A DNA stretch of 64,000 bases from Thereva unica. Its lineage: Eukaryota > Arthropoda > Insecta > Diptera > Therevidae. The notes under the pieces were generated by a model. The model was not told where the DNA came from. It did no database searches and worked only from the letters and a program-made list of their open reading frames with translations. This document shows, piece by piece, positions 1 through 10,277 of this stretch; the stretch's first letter is position 1; every line of letters starts with the position of its first letter. The DNA lies in NCBI GenBank assembly GCA_949987705.1, contig OX465282.1, positions 3,274,501-3,338,500 on the forward strand. Reading direction: 5' to 3'. A program made the translations under genes and the position numbers.

Positions 1-3000
1 TGTTGTCGGGTAGCCTGATGTTTTTCGCTTTAGGTTAACGAAATCAAAGAATTTTTTAGGATTACGTATGATATTTTCACCGACAGTCTTTGCATAGGTA
101 GTATAGGCCTCCCGTGACCTATGATTAAATTCTGAGGCTAACCTGGCGTATTCAGATTTCTGCTCAGCACTAACATTGTTGTTATTTTTCACTACGCGGT
201 ACAATTTATTTCTCCTATTACGAAGGGACCGAATGTTTTTGTCAAGCCATGGCTCCGTCAATTTATCCCTTTTTTTTATTTTGGGTACGAATCTGCCAAT
301 GGTGTTAAAGATAACATCGTAGAATCTAGTAACTAGCTCGTCAATATCATCACCATCAAGTAGATCCTCCCAGTTAATAAGGGATAATTCAGTGCTAATA
401 CTAACATTATCGGCATTCTTAAAATCGAAGACTACAGAGTTGTTATAGGAGGCGAGAAAATCAGTTATTGTAGAACTGAGCTCGACGACCCACGCGGAAT
501 GATGTGTAGTGTTATTAAATAGATTCTCCTCTTCAGAAGCGGGAAGCACGTTCAAATCCTCATAGAGGTTAGTGAAGATTAAATCCAACCATTTCCCATT
601 TGAATTTGGTTGGCTAATTACCTGTTGCAAGTCGTTGCTGTAAAGATTGTCGATAAACTTTATATCGACGGGGTTTGATACATTAATCGGAAGTAAATAA
701 CTGTCTTCCTCGTCACGAATAAAAGATATATTAGGCCGATTAAAATCACCTATGATTAATATATCTTTGCTATCGTTGGATATTTCATCTATTATATGAA
801 TCACATTATCATATATAGATTCGTCGGAGTTTGGAGGTAAGTAAAAAGAACCGATGACAATGTATTTATTTCCGAACTTTACCCGTATTAAAATATGTTC
901 GAAGGTTTGAGACGATGTAGTCGCGATAAGTTCACTATTTAAGGGGTCTCTAACAGCTATGAGGACACCACCTCCTCTTGAGAGACCGGTAGATATATAA
1001 TCTCTATCGCATCTATAAATGGACCAGCTGCCATGCAAGATCTCCTCGTTAAGGAAGGAGTCATTCAACCAAGTCTCGGTTAACACCAGTACATTGTAGT
1101 CACAGGATTTGGAGTCGATAAAAAGATCCTTCAGTTTGCCTCTCATCCCACTGCAGTTATGATAGAAGAGTCTTAAGTTATCGGAAGATGTTAGTTTTGA
1201 ATGACGGGCTGGGAGATGGTTAGAATTTCGGGGGGAGGCTAGTGAAGGACGATAATATCTATTTGATTCGTCCCGACTCCTTTGAAGTTGGGAGATATGT
1301 TTTGCTCTGACATGGGACCCATATGCAGAGAGGTCCTTGCTAACTTGCTGAGGGGAAATTTGGAATTGTTCATAGAAATTTGTAAAGAGTTCTAGGAGGG
1401 CATTACGTTCAGTAGGTAGGCCCTCTTGCTGAATAGAAATAATTAGACTAGTCCTGGTCTTACCATTAATGCAAGTTGAATCTGGTTTGTTGTGCATGTA
1501 AGCCAGGAATAGGCGAACATCATCAAAGATCCTCTTTTCTCGCAAGCGTGAAAGCAAATATCTCTTATCTTCGGAGTCAGCAGATATAATGGTATTTTTT
1601 ACCACCGGGGGTTGTAGAGGATTCAAGAAAGGCGACTTGGATCTTACCGAAGAATCCGATGACATTTGCTGTGGCGGGGTTGGTTGAGGTTGAGCATCGC
1701 AGATGTCAGCGTAGGAACGGCCGCCAACAATAACGTGACTTCGCGCGAAATTCGGATAATTAGTGGTTGGGAGTGGATCATTAGTAACGTTAGTGCTCTT
1801 AGTTTTTCTAATGGTGGTTGGAAGTAAATTTTTTGTATTATTGGTTAATGAGTTAGTAGTTGGTGAATTATTAGTAGTGTTAGTGTATATTATGTTAGGT
1901 TTTACTTTAGGGCTACTCTTAGATTTACTTAGCCTATCTATCCATCGGTGTAAAATTAAGTTCTTCCATGTAAAGATCTTTGCCTCATTCTGGAACAACC
2001 AATCGTATCTAGAGGGCAAGGCCAATTTGAAGCTCCTGGGTTTATTGGGCTTCTTATTTCGATGACTGACTTCTTCGCAGTTCGATATATCAATCGAGAA
2101 GTCAGTTTTAAACAGCGAAATTACCCAAGATGAGTTGAATCGTGGTTGCACGCCCTTGAGGAAATAATAGGACACGTTGTCGTTGGTGCTCGAGACATTT
2201 ACTGTCCTGACGTTACTTATGCCGCTGCACATGGGGGCACGCTGTTTCTTTCTATTGCTGCGCCCGGAAGTTTTCGGTGTCTGTTGATTTTTGTTGCTGA
2301 TCCTTTCCAGCCGGGCATCCCATTCTCTCTGAGACCACGTCGTGCCGAACTTATTAATCGTGCGCTCCGGCAGATGAAGCGGTGGTAGATTAGTCGGCGA
2401 ATTTTCAGAAATAGATAAGGTCCGCTGGTGGAGGCCGTTGATTGGGGACCTCAGAGTAAAGTTGTCGTCGTAGATAATATCGTTGATATTTTCACTGAAC
2501 GGCAGATCTTCACTTAATCCAGCAGGAGGAGAGATCGGGTCTATTGGATTTGGTGACTTAATGGCAGCAAGTTCAAATTGGAGGTTGTTGAGCTGGAAAT
2601 TTAGTTCCCTTTTAAGTAGATTAACTGCCTTTTCCAACTCAGAGAATTTGCTCCCATGGTCAGCTAGGATATCTTGGATATCATTGCTGGAACTGCAGCG
2701 ATTAGCATCTGAGCTCAACTTAATTTTTTTTAGGGATGCAGCAATCATATTAAGCTCAAATTTCAAAAAATTTTCGAAATCATCAGAGCACTTAGGGGCA
2801 TCCTTGGATAGCGATAAATTATCAACTTTTGATCTGAGAAGTTGAAAACTCTTAGCGGTCTGGAGTTGGCTACTCTCAATCCTATCCACCGCATAAGAAA
2901 GCTCGTCCACATTCTGAATTATCAGCTGGGCACTTCTGTCCGTGTTAAAGGCCTTTGCGCTGCAAGCTTCCAAATCACTTTTAATGTGAGTCAGCGCCTC

Positions 3001-3252
3001 CGCCAAATTGTCGATGTTGTTGTTGTTCGCTTTAATTGCCATCAATACATGAGACAAGTTGATCGACTTGCAGTCTGCGCAGTAGAATTTAAAAGCTTTT
3101 TTAAATTCATTTACATGATGTAGCGCAGTGCGGGAAAGTCCAATGCATGAGGCATGGAATGATACCTGGCATATACCACTGCATGTGACCCACTGGGTGA
3201 CGTCGGCGGTGGAGTTGTCGATGGTGCAAGAATTATTACCGCAATTGCTCAT
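1..3252 (-). CDS. Non-LTR retrotransposon polyprotein, 5' part (PHD finger + FP-like + AP endonuclease), runs off left edge
   Basis: I translated the minus strand line by line from the ATG at 3252-3250 to base 1 and found no stop in 1084 codons. Residues 4-61 form a PHD-like zinc finger (C4, C9, C24, C28, H33, C36, C58, C61, with W21). A heptad-rich stretch follows (about 75-240). Around residues 405-445 there is an SFKLALP...W segment like the FP C-terminal domain of CR1-type ORF1 proteins. From about 695 to 920 lies an AP endonuclease: the HNCSGMRGK start, TETW, SRGGGV, GDFN (D836, N838) and a late HHS motif. The pre-RT linker with EPWLD continues to the edge, so the reverse transcriptase should lie to the left. 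In most Jockey/CR1 elements the first part is a separate ORF1; here it shares one frame with the endonuclease. The preceding in-frame stop lies in the 5' UTR (3301-3360), so this start is the first ATG. Confidence 0.88.
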   Translation of the reverse strand, partial: MSNCGNNSCTIDNSTADVTQWVTCSGICQVSFHASCIGLSRTALHHVNEFKKAFKFYCADCKSINLSHVLMAIKANNNNIDNLAEALTHIKSDLEACSAKAFNTDRSAQLIIQNVDELSYAVDRIESSQLQTAKSFQLLRSKVDNLSLSKDAPKCSDDFENFLKFELNMIAASLKKIKLSSDANRCSSSNDIQDILADHGSKFSELEKAVNLLKRELNFQLNNLQFELAAIKSPNPIDPISPPAGLSEDLPFSENINDIIYDDNFTLRSPINGLHQRTLSISENSPTNLPPLHLPERTINKFGTTWSQREWDARLERISNKNQQTPKTSGRSNRKKQRAPMCSGISNVRTVNVSSTNDNVSYYFLKGVQPRFNSSWVISLFKTDFSIDISNCEEVSHRNKKPNKPRSFKLALPSRYDWLFQNEAKIFTWKNLILHRWIDRLSKSKSSPKVKPNIIYTNTTNNSPTTNSLTNNTKNLLPTTIRKTKSTNVTNDPLPTTNYPNFARSHVIVGGRSYADICDAQPQPTPPQQMSSDSSVRSKSPFLNPLQPPVVKNTIISADSEDKRYLLSRLREKRIFDDVRLFLAYMHNKPDSTCINGKTRTSLIISIQQEGLPTERNALLELFTNFYEQFQISPQQVSKDLSAYGSHVRAKHISQLQRSRDESNRYYRPSLASPRNSNHLPARHSKLTSSDNLRLFYHNCSGMRGKLKDLFIDSKSCDYNVLVLTETWLNDSFLNEEILHGSWSIYRCDRDYISTGLSRGGGVLIAVRDPLNSELIATTSSQTFEHILIRVKFGNKYIVIGSFYLPPNSDESIYDNVIHIIDEISNDSKDILIIGDFNRPNISFIRDEEDSYLLPINVSNPVDIKFIDNLYSNDLQQVISQPNSNGKWLDLIFTNLYEDLNVLPASEEENLFNNTTHHSAWVVELSSTITDFLASYNNSVVFDFKNADNVSISTELSLINWEDLLDGDDIDELVTRFYDVIFNTIGRFVPKIKKRDKLTEPWLDKNIRSLRNRRNKLYRVVKNNNNVSAEQKSEYARLASEFNHRSREAYTTYAKTVGENIIRNPKKFFDFVNLKRKTSGYPTT

Positions 3253-3299
3253 GTTGATTATTATTTCCGTAAATAAACACTCAAATTTCCGTGGCGATG

Positions 3300-3585
3300 C
3301 GGCTGACGAGAGTCCAAAGTTCAATTATTTTAATAGTTTGTATAATTATATAATTAGCTAAGTTAATTATCACTAAGGATGGCACTAGTGAATTAATCAA
3401 AACAGAGTTCACAAACTATTTCTGGGGCGTTATTCGGTACTGAACTAACTACACGACTGCAGAGTCCAAAGTCCAATAGTTTTGAAATATTGATCAGGGG
3501 GGTGTTTTGCGGGGGGTGGAACACTAAGAACACTAAGGATACACTAGTGTAAGTTAAGTAAACAAGAAATCACAAAAAACTTCTT
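3300..3585 (-). repeat. 5' UTR of the LINE, two tandem-like modules of about 155 bp
   Basis: Two blocks recur in the same order upstream of the LINE start codon. GAGTCCAAAGTyCAAT occurs at about 3309 and 3462, and CACTAAGGAT followed by CACTAGTG occurs at 3371 and 3531. Spacing is 153-160 bp and the intervening sequence has diverged. Tandem 5' UTR monomers carry promoter activity in some other LINEs; that role here is inference. Confidence 0.5.
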
Positions 3586-3661
3586 CGGATACGAGAGTAA
3601 AAAATTCCGGACGGAGGTGAAAATTAATACACGTCTGCACGGTTCAAGAGAATACTTAATT

Positions 3662-4022
3662 TCGATTTGACTCGATTTGGTGAGGTTTGAACCTTTTTAG
3701 ACCGATTTGATCCGGTTATAGGTCCGATTTGAATTGATTTTGACCGATTTTATCCGATTAGCTTCGATTTGAATAGATTTTGTCCGACTTGAACCGATTT
3801 GGTTAGATTTAATTCGATTTAGTCCGACATGATCCGATTTCAACTGATGCGATCAGATCTGAACCGTTTTTATCCGATTTGAACTGATTAGATCCGGTTA
3901 GATCCGATGGGGGCTAATTTGATCCGATTTGAATCAATTTCGACCGATTTGAACCACTTAAGATCCTGTTTAGTCCGATTTGATTCGATGTGTTATGATT
4001 TGAACCGGTTTGAGCCAATTTG
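3662..4022. repeat. Degenerate repeat with about 10-bp period (GATTTGAACC-like)
   Basis: Roughly 35 decayed copies of a decamer resembling GATTTGAACC or GATTTGATCC follow each other (CCGATTTGA, CCGATTTTA, TCCGATTAG and similar). The block lies between the 5' end of the LINE at 1-3252 and an older R1-like LINE fragment. No coding content is evident. Confidence 0.7.
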
Positions 4023-4029
4023 ATCCGAT

Positions 4030-5580
4030 GCCCGATGTTGATTGCATCAGTCGTTGACCTTGCCTTTCTGAAGTCGAATTGCTTGTCCGACAGGCCTCCT
4101 GCTTTCTCGACGCTAGGGGTATTTGCAAATCACACGCTCGAGGAGTTTGCCTATGCAACTAAGGAGACACATCGGTCTATAGAACGACGGGTTCCCTAAA
4201 GGCTTGTTCGGCTTAGATAGAAGCATGAGTCTCTGCTGTTTCCAACGCTCTGAGAAAACTCCATCTCTCAAGCACGCTGTGAAGAGTTCAGCGAACCTGT
4301 TTTGCGTTAACTGTAGCTTAGCCGTTTTGTTTGGTGTACCATCCATGCCAGGGGTCTTAGTGATGGCTAACCAGAATCTCTTCTGCAGTTACCACAGGTA
4401 TCTCTTCTGAGTCCAGTTGAATCGTGGGTAGATCACCGCTGCCCATGTTCTTTGCAAACATCATGTGTACTATATTCTGGAGCATCGCGGGGCAGATGAT
4501 CGTGGGAAGCGCTTACCTTTGACATAACCATTTTATATGGTCCGCCCTAAGGGTCCGAGTCTGCTTCTCTGCACAAGCTTTAAAGTGCTCGGATTTACTT
4601 CTAGCGATGGCCTTGTTCAGTCTTTTTCTCGCTTCCTCATTTATACCTCTTAAGGATCTCGTCGAAATCTGGACGATTGCGATTTCTCTGACTTCTCCTT
4701 CTGGCTTTTAAGTAGGCTCTTCGGCACTTGTCGATCTCTTAGTTCGACCAGAAGTTTGGTCGGCTGCTGGCGCTTTGCGGAATGGAAGTGTCGCATGCCT
4801 GTTTCACTGAATCAATAATCTGCTCCGTCCACTCTCTGACAACTCCCGCTGACGTCGCATCATGCACGAATACTTCCACGAACACCCATGCGCCGAGCTT
4901 CTGAACGGCCCGTCCTTAGCCGTGTCGCACCTAGGTTTTTTCGTACCTATACCATGATCCACCTCGAAGATGATGGATGGTGGGCTAATCCGCCATTGCA
5001 GGTCCTTCACCATTGAGTCACACACGTAAGTGAGCGCCGGCGGCTAACTTTTCCAATATTGACTCCTACTCGTCTAGTGCTACACTTGGCGATGTATAGC
5101 AGCTGCAGATGTATCTTGCCTCTGCTTTCGCCTGCGTAAATCTCTCTCTGGGCTTCTCATGGTATCTTCCATGGCTTGGCTCCCACACATCCGTGCCACT
5201 AATATCCGCTGTCTAGACGCCACTGTGGAGGTTTCTATTGCGACGTTCATTTTTTCCTAAGTACGCTCTGTTAAAGCAGATCCTGTGTCACTTGACATTA
5301 TAAGGTCGCCCTTTTCGGCTTGTAGGATGCGAGTGACCCTTTTGCTCAACTCCGTCAAGGAAGCCTCCATCCTAAGTTTTCACAAGATATCCGCATACGA
5401 CGTCCCGCTGGCTGCCGTTATTATAAGCGCGTGCGGACTTTCTTTTTTGGGGCTTCCGGTCATGCTTTTTCTTCTTTTTCTTTCTCTTAGCTTTCTTCCT
5501 ATTCTCCCTAATCCAGGCAGAGCTCTTCTTTTGGGGGCTCTTTCTTCCAGGCGGCGCCCACCTCTAAGTTAGAGTTAAAT
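4030..5580 (-). pseudogene. Decayed R1-like LINE (ORF1 remnant through start of reverse transcriptase)
   Basis: Read on the minus strand, 5570-5230 resembles ORF1 of R1/I-type LINEs: a lysine/arginine-rich segment, then ITAASGTSYADIL and a 'kGDLiM' strand. After a degraded middle, 4346-4113 encodes the reverse transcriptase fingers (NRFAELFTACLRDGVF, PNKPLG, YRPMCLLSCIGKLLERVIC). The frame then shifts into the segment at 4158-3970. Stops and frame changes between blocks show it is dead. Clade is judged by motif only; R1 is favoured over I. Confidence 0.7.
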
Positions 5581-7240
5581 CCCGGAACTGTGTTCATTAG
5601 TAGATTGTATCAAGATCTATTCTCTCAAGTGTCTTCCCTGCCTCTAGAGAGTCTCGCTCTTCGCACCTATTCAAATTTCTTCTAGTCCATCCTTCTTGAG
5701 TTTCTAAACGCTTGAAGAGCTTCAACTTGTAAGTTTACACTGAACAGTATCCACCGGTGATCCGAGGACACTTGGTCTTAACTCTCCAGTTTTTGAAAAT
5801 TTTGAATGTAATGGCGGCCCTTTGCGGTCACACTTCAACTTCCACTCACTTTTAAGCTTTTTTTTTAATGAATTTTACTACTATTTTCAAATTAATTCCA
5901 GGTAATCGACTCCGAGGTTATTCCAGGTAATACAGACTTTAAGCAATTCATTCCCTCCCTCCTATGACATGTTAATCGACATACCCAAAGAAATCGATTC
6001 ATTCTTCGTCTGGCAATCTAACATAGAATAAATTCCAATGTACAAGAATCTCTTCTGATTGCATTCCTTTCGCAACTAAGAAGCGTAGATCAACTTCAAT
6101 TTTTCCATTTCCAGACTGTGATTTATTTAGGCAACTATGGTTTATGGTATACCTTCATTACACTTCTGAAAGCCCACAAAAAGTGTATACCCCCGACTAT
6201 ACATTCTCAAAATAAATGACTACCCTTCTGAAAGCAATAATACTAAGTTCAATGCACTCAATTTATAGTAAATACCAGAACCAAAGAAAGAATGTAGACA
6301 GGTGGACTGTCCAGGTGGACGTTCTTATACAGAAAATCAATTCTGGTCTAATCCTTCCACAGACGCACACAATTCCTGAACAAAGAAAGCATTTCAATTT
6401 CCCCTCGAAATCATAAAAAAATAAAAGCAAATAATCAAAAATAAACTCCACCTTAGTGTGGAGTTAGGTGTGTGTCCGCTTGATACTACTTTATCATTTC
6501 ATGTCAATCTCCAATGAAGGAACGGACAAACAATTTACTAGACGTTCCCAAAGATTATATACATTGGACACCGTAAAGGATAGAGCTCAATCTGTATTTA
6601 ATCGAGTGATATGTCCTTGTAGCGAGCGGCTCCTGAGAATTTATATCGGAACACCTAAACGTAATATATCGACTTGAGCCGAAGTAGATTGACTTGGGAT
6701 GGGTGAAAGGAGAGGAGATTGTCTTCTTTTTAAAGTGCACTGTTTGTGGATGTCCATTCTGTTTTGGAGAGCCATATTATCCTTGGGGAGGACGACCAGA
6801 ACAATGTAACGAGATAAATAATGGGGTGTTGGGGAGCTCTGCTGAAGTGTGTTAAGGCTATAGTAGATCGTTCCGTTCCAGATAGAAGAAAAAGAGTGTC
6901 TATAAGTGAATGGCTTTTTAAGGATCTTATTTCCGGTGAAGAATATTAAGAAAAGGAATTTAAGTGCTAAGTGGAGAAATAAGATTTTGGCATTGAAATA
7001 AATCGGTTTTCTCACAATTTTTGTTGGTTTGAAAAGTTAGCATCCATCTTCCGAACTTTTTAACCTTTCATAGTTCATTTCAAGGGTTTGAAAAATGTTG
7101 TTTGGTTATAGTTTGTCCGTCTCACCAATTTCGTCTAGTATGGCACTCAACATAAAATTTGTATTTTATCTGCAATTATACCACGAAAGAACATGACGAT
7201 CTACCATACATTTTCATCGCATTTGGCTTCTGTCTAAATT
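5581..7240. other. No recognised gene or element
   Basis: Mostly AT-rich unique-looking DNA. The largest open frame (minus, 7015-6641, 124 codons) has no recognisable motif and a composition like translated AT-rich DNA. I see nothing I can support as a gene. Confidence 0.5.
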
Positions 7241-7430
7241 TTTAACTTCCATTTAAATTTTCTTTAGCACACTTCATTACAACCATTCTATTCGCAAGTA
7301 TCTTGAGTCTGTCTTTTTTGCGATTTCCTTGCGTATCCAAATACAACGCATCTCTAGATCGGTTTTCCTCCAAATACGGCCAATGCAATTCCACTTTCGT
7401 AATTCGACCGAGGTGTTCACTATCCCTTTT

Positions 7431-7563
7431 CAACTTCAAATTGGGACTAAACAATTTCAAATTGAGACTAAACAATTTCAAATTGGGACTAAACAATTTC
7501 AAATTGAGACTAAACAATTTCAGATTGGGAACAAACAATTTCAAATTGGGACCAAACAATTTG
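7431..7563 (+). repeat. 21-bp satellite array, about 6 units (left arm)
   Basis: Tandem 21-mers of the form CAATTTCAAATTGGGACTAAA. Units 1-4 alternate GGGA and GAGA at one site, hinting at two-unit amplification. CAATTTCAAATTG inside the unit is itself a 13-base palindrome. Because 21 is a multiple of three, both strands stay open and encode seven-residue repeats (minus LFSPNLK); these are by-products. The same satellite occurs inverted at 8571-8800. Confidence 0.95.
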
Positions 7564-7709
7564 AAGTAATAAATAAACTACTATCAGTAAAGATTAAAGT
7601 ATTAATTATTTTTATTAAGTTTGGAATAAATATGAACACAGATAACAATATAAAAACATTATTTGAAAACGAGCATCCATCATATTTAATGCCTCGGGTA
7701 TGAAGCATA

Positions 7710-8127
7710 GCGCCCAATGATACCGTCAACATCACTATCAAAATTTTCCAGTAACGTCATGACGGACATGTTCCGCCCAATGAATCCATCAGAGCCGGTA
7801 GTTTGCAACGCCAACTTGAGAAAAGTTCTATTAATTTCTCATCCATTTTCCTGCACTTTTGGCAAACAGTTTTGACAAATGAAATAGTTGGAAATTTCAA
7901 TAAAAAGTTGGAAGTTTTCCTGTTGTCAAATTCAATTATTGGAACGTACAGTGGAAAATTGCAATTATTCCTGTGCCGCCACCATCAAAAATAGAATCAA
8001 ATCTATTTTTTCGTCAACGTTTTCGGTGACGTTGCCATTGGGCGAAGTTGTATGAGATTACTTTGAATTTATTTTCACATTTTTGACGGTGGCGGATGTC
8101 GTTGGCGTTGACGGTATCATTGGGCGC
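7710..8127. mobile_element. TA-flanked MITE, 418 bp
   Basis: Terminal inverted repeats are perfect for at least 20 bases (GCGCCCAATGATACCGTCAA at the left, its complement at the right). TA is on both sides (7708-7709 and 8128-8129), as for Tc1/mariner-type or related insertions. Internal sub-repeats (CCGCCCAATG near 7775, CATTGGGCG near 8035; CCGCCACC near 7976, GGTGGCGG near 8088) extend the foldback symmetry. No coding capacity. Confidence 0.8.
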
Positions 8128-8386
8128 TAAGCTTGAACCTTTAAACGATGGGCGATTTATTTTGTGCAGTTCACATCTGTTTGATTTCTTATATCATTAA
8201 TTAAGATGGTTTGTAACCATTGTAAACGATAATCGGCTTGAGTCATAGTAGCCCTGTCTTAACCGGTTAGAGTTTGTGGCATTTGTATTGCAAATTCTCT
8301 TTTAACGTTAGCTTGATCAAGCGTGCACGATAGCACTAAACATTGGACTATATGGTCCGTGTCGAAGTAATCGATGACCAACAAAA

Positions 8387-8570
8387 TCATTTTCTTGAAA
8401 CATTTCTTCGATAGCCATGAAAAGGCATATAACAAGGCGCATTATCAATAACTAATAAAACATTTGTCTGATACATATTTTGAGCATTTCTTAGACAATG
8501 GCTAACAAAGTTCTTGACCTCTGGCTTCTTAAAAGCACTCTTCCTAATTTCATGATGAACTAAACCCATA
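8387..8570 (-). pseudogene. Fragment of a DDE-type transposase-like protein fused to satellite
   Basis: The minus frame that reads through the 21-bp array continues into non-repeat sequence with LRNAQNMYQTNVLLVIDNAPC, which looks like the second catalytic Asp region (DNAP) of pogo/Tigger-type DDE transposases. Only about 60 residues are present, the H expected after DNAPC is Y, and no other domain is visible. It may be the remnant of the element that gave rise to the surrounding inverted arrays. Confidence 0.4.
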
Positions 8571-8800
8571 AGTCCCAATTTGAAATTGTTTAGTCCCAAT
8601 TTGAAATTGTTAAGTCCCAATTTGAAATTGTTTAGTCCCAATTTGAAATTGTTAAGTCCCAATTTGAAATTGTTTAGTCCCAATTTGAAATTGTTTAGTC
8701 CCAATTTGAAATTGTTTAGTCCCAATTTGAAATTGTTTAGTCCCAATTTGAAATTGTTTAGTCCCAATTTGAATTTGTTTAGTGCCAATTTGAAGTTGAA
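8571..8800 (-). repeat. 21-bp satellite array, about 11 units (right arm, inverted)
   Basis: The same 21-mer as at 7431-7563, in opposite orientation (AGTCCCAATTTGAAATTGTTT). The outer edge ends in TTGAAGTTGAAAAGG.TATAG, matching in reverse the outer edge of the left arm. The two arms thus form a large inverted repeat around 1.0 kb, the architecture of foldback elements. Confidence 0.95.
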
Positions 8801-9121
8801 AAGGTATAGTTCAATGTTTGTCCTTTTCTATAATTTCACATCGTTTTCTACGTTAGTAGGTATTAGGGCCATTGAGCGTGGGAGCCTGCATATGTTACTG
8901 TATTCACTCACCTGTCTTTCTCTAAAGACTCTGACCTACATCGAATAATCGTTGTAAATGGTTTGTCGGTTTCCAGAGTGGCAGGAATAGTATCGGACAA
9001 AGATATAATTGGCTGCAAGTTCACTTCCTTGAGGATAGATAATTGATCCAGAAAGTCTCCTGGCATAAAGGAGAATAGTTCCCGTCGACGCAGCGCCCCG
9101 GCAGATCCTCCTTTTTTACTA
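8801..9121. other. No recognised feature
   Basis: Unique-looking DNA between the satellite arm and a LINE fragment. The minus strand near 9060-8950 has protein-like texture continuous with the downstream end of the LINE fragment at 9122-9760, but no identifiable domain. Confidence 0.4.
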
Positions 9122-9760
9122 CTAGGTGGATCTGAGGAAGGAGTAAGGCTTTGATAGCCACAGTCGGACTGGTGCTTTTAGCTCCCGTGATACCAGGCCA
9201 GTCTGCACCCTGGCCAGCTTAATCACAGCACGTTTTTGTTTGGTCTTGATCCACCATGCGATGGATGCATACGTGACCATGGGCCTTATAGCCAAAACAT
9301 TAATATAGGTTGTGGTCAGGAGAGTCTCCGAGTAGTCAGTCGCGAGCACACATATTCTGACACTCTCCCCCATTCGCCAGAAGGTCGGCTTTGAAGCTAC
9401 TTTACGCTTCATTATGGGTGCGTCGGACTTCTTTGGTGATAGCTTTTCAGCTGGCTTTCCAGACCGTAAGGCTGGAGCCTTCGCCTTTTTCGCAGGGGTA
9501 TTGTGGCCAGGAGAGGATTGAGAGGATCTAACCCTCTTCTTATTAGGGAGAATGGTATTTTCCGTTCCTCGTGGGGCTACGCAAGACGAAGTCGCTTGAA
9601 AAGTTTGGTGTCCTCGTTTCCACAGGTGGGCCTCTGGAGGTCTTCCATTGAAGGAGTGATCTCAGAGTGTTCCATGGCGGTTCGCAGGCTCAGATCCCCC
9701 TCATTGAAGAGAGATCCCGCAAATTCCCCTTCACTGGGGCCATGATCACACCCTGCTACA
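9122..9760 (-). pseudogene. R1/I-like LINE fragment (C-terminal part of reverse transcriptase region)
   Basis: The minus frame 9412-9122 contains IRPMVTYASIAWWIKTKQ and ARVQTGL, the conserved 'rP.l.YaS..WW...VQ' block that follows the RT thumb in R1 and I clade elements. Upstream (9760-9420) is a Lys/Pro-rich stretch (PAKKAKAP, EKLSPKKSDA) typical of ORF1 ends, so two distant parts of an element appear to be joined. Not intact. Confidence 0.6.
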
Positions 9761-10154
9761 TGGGCTCGGAGGAAATATTCAACTGGCCTTGTAGATCGAC
9801 CTGTTGGGGGCTATGGAAGCCCCAAAAGTGGTTGAAGCGTTGAGAGGTGCTCCACCTTCATTAGTTTTATTTTGAGTATCTATATTGATCCCACGAGTGG
9901 CACGAGAAAGGACGTTCGCCCATGGCAGAGCTCCGCATTACCTAAAAGCTAGTTGAAACCGGAGGTCGCCTGGTATCCGGAGTACTTCGTTAGTAGTACA
10001 CTCACACAGTACCATTCATCCCTTCAGCACGATTGTATACACCTTGCGATTGCGTGTATCTTATGTCAGGGCGTCCTCACGGGGCCACGCAAGCCTCACC
10101 ATCACGACAAGGTGTAGATACTTCGGTGAGGCATATCAACCCTTAGTAGACCTA

Positions 10155-10270
10155 AGGCTGAACCAAATATGACGTTCATATGGCACCGACCTAAATTGAC
10201 TTATTGAACTTGCACATTACGTTAGGATACGTACGGTTACGGTACGGCACGTCATATTTGGTTCAGGCTG
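10155..10270. mobile_element. Short foldback MITE, about 116 bp
   Basis: Inverted repeats of about 20 bp with one mismatch (AGGCTGAACCAAATATGACG at left; CGTCATATTTGGTTCAGGCT at right) enclose a GTACG-rich centre. No clear target-site duplication. The stretch 9761-10154 before it shows nothing I recognise. Confidence 0.6.
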
Positions 10271-10277
10271 TACACGG

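Noticed and set aside
1763..3361. Several plus-strand open frames of 77-120 codons
   Set aside because: They are shadows of the intact minus-strand LINE polyprotein, which has clear domains.
6641..7015. 124-codon minus frame
   Set aside because: No motif, no codon signal, no splice context; AT-rich composition explains it.
7242..7703. Frames encoding NLKLFSP-like seven-residue repeats
   Set aside because: A 21-bp tandem repeat keeps all frames open; both strands are equally 'coding'.
7431..8800. CRISPR-like array
   Set aside because: The 21-bp units are directly adjacent, with no spacers, and the DNA is eukaryotic.
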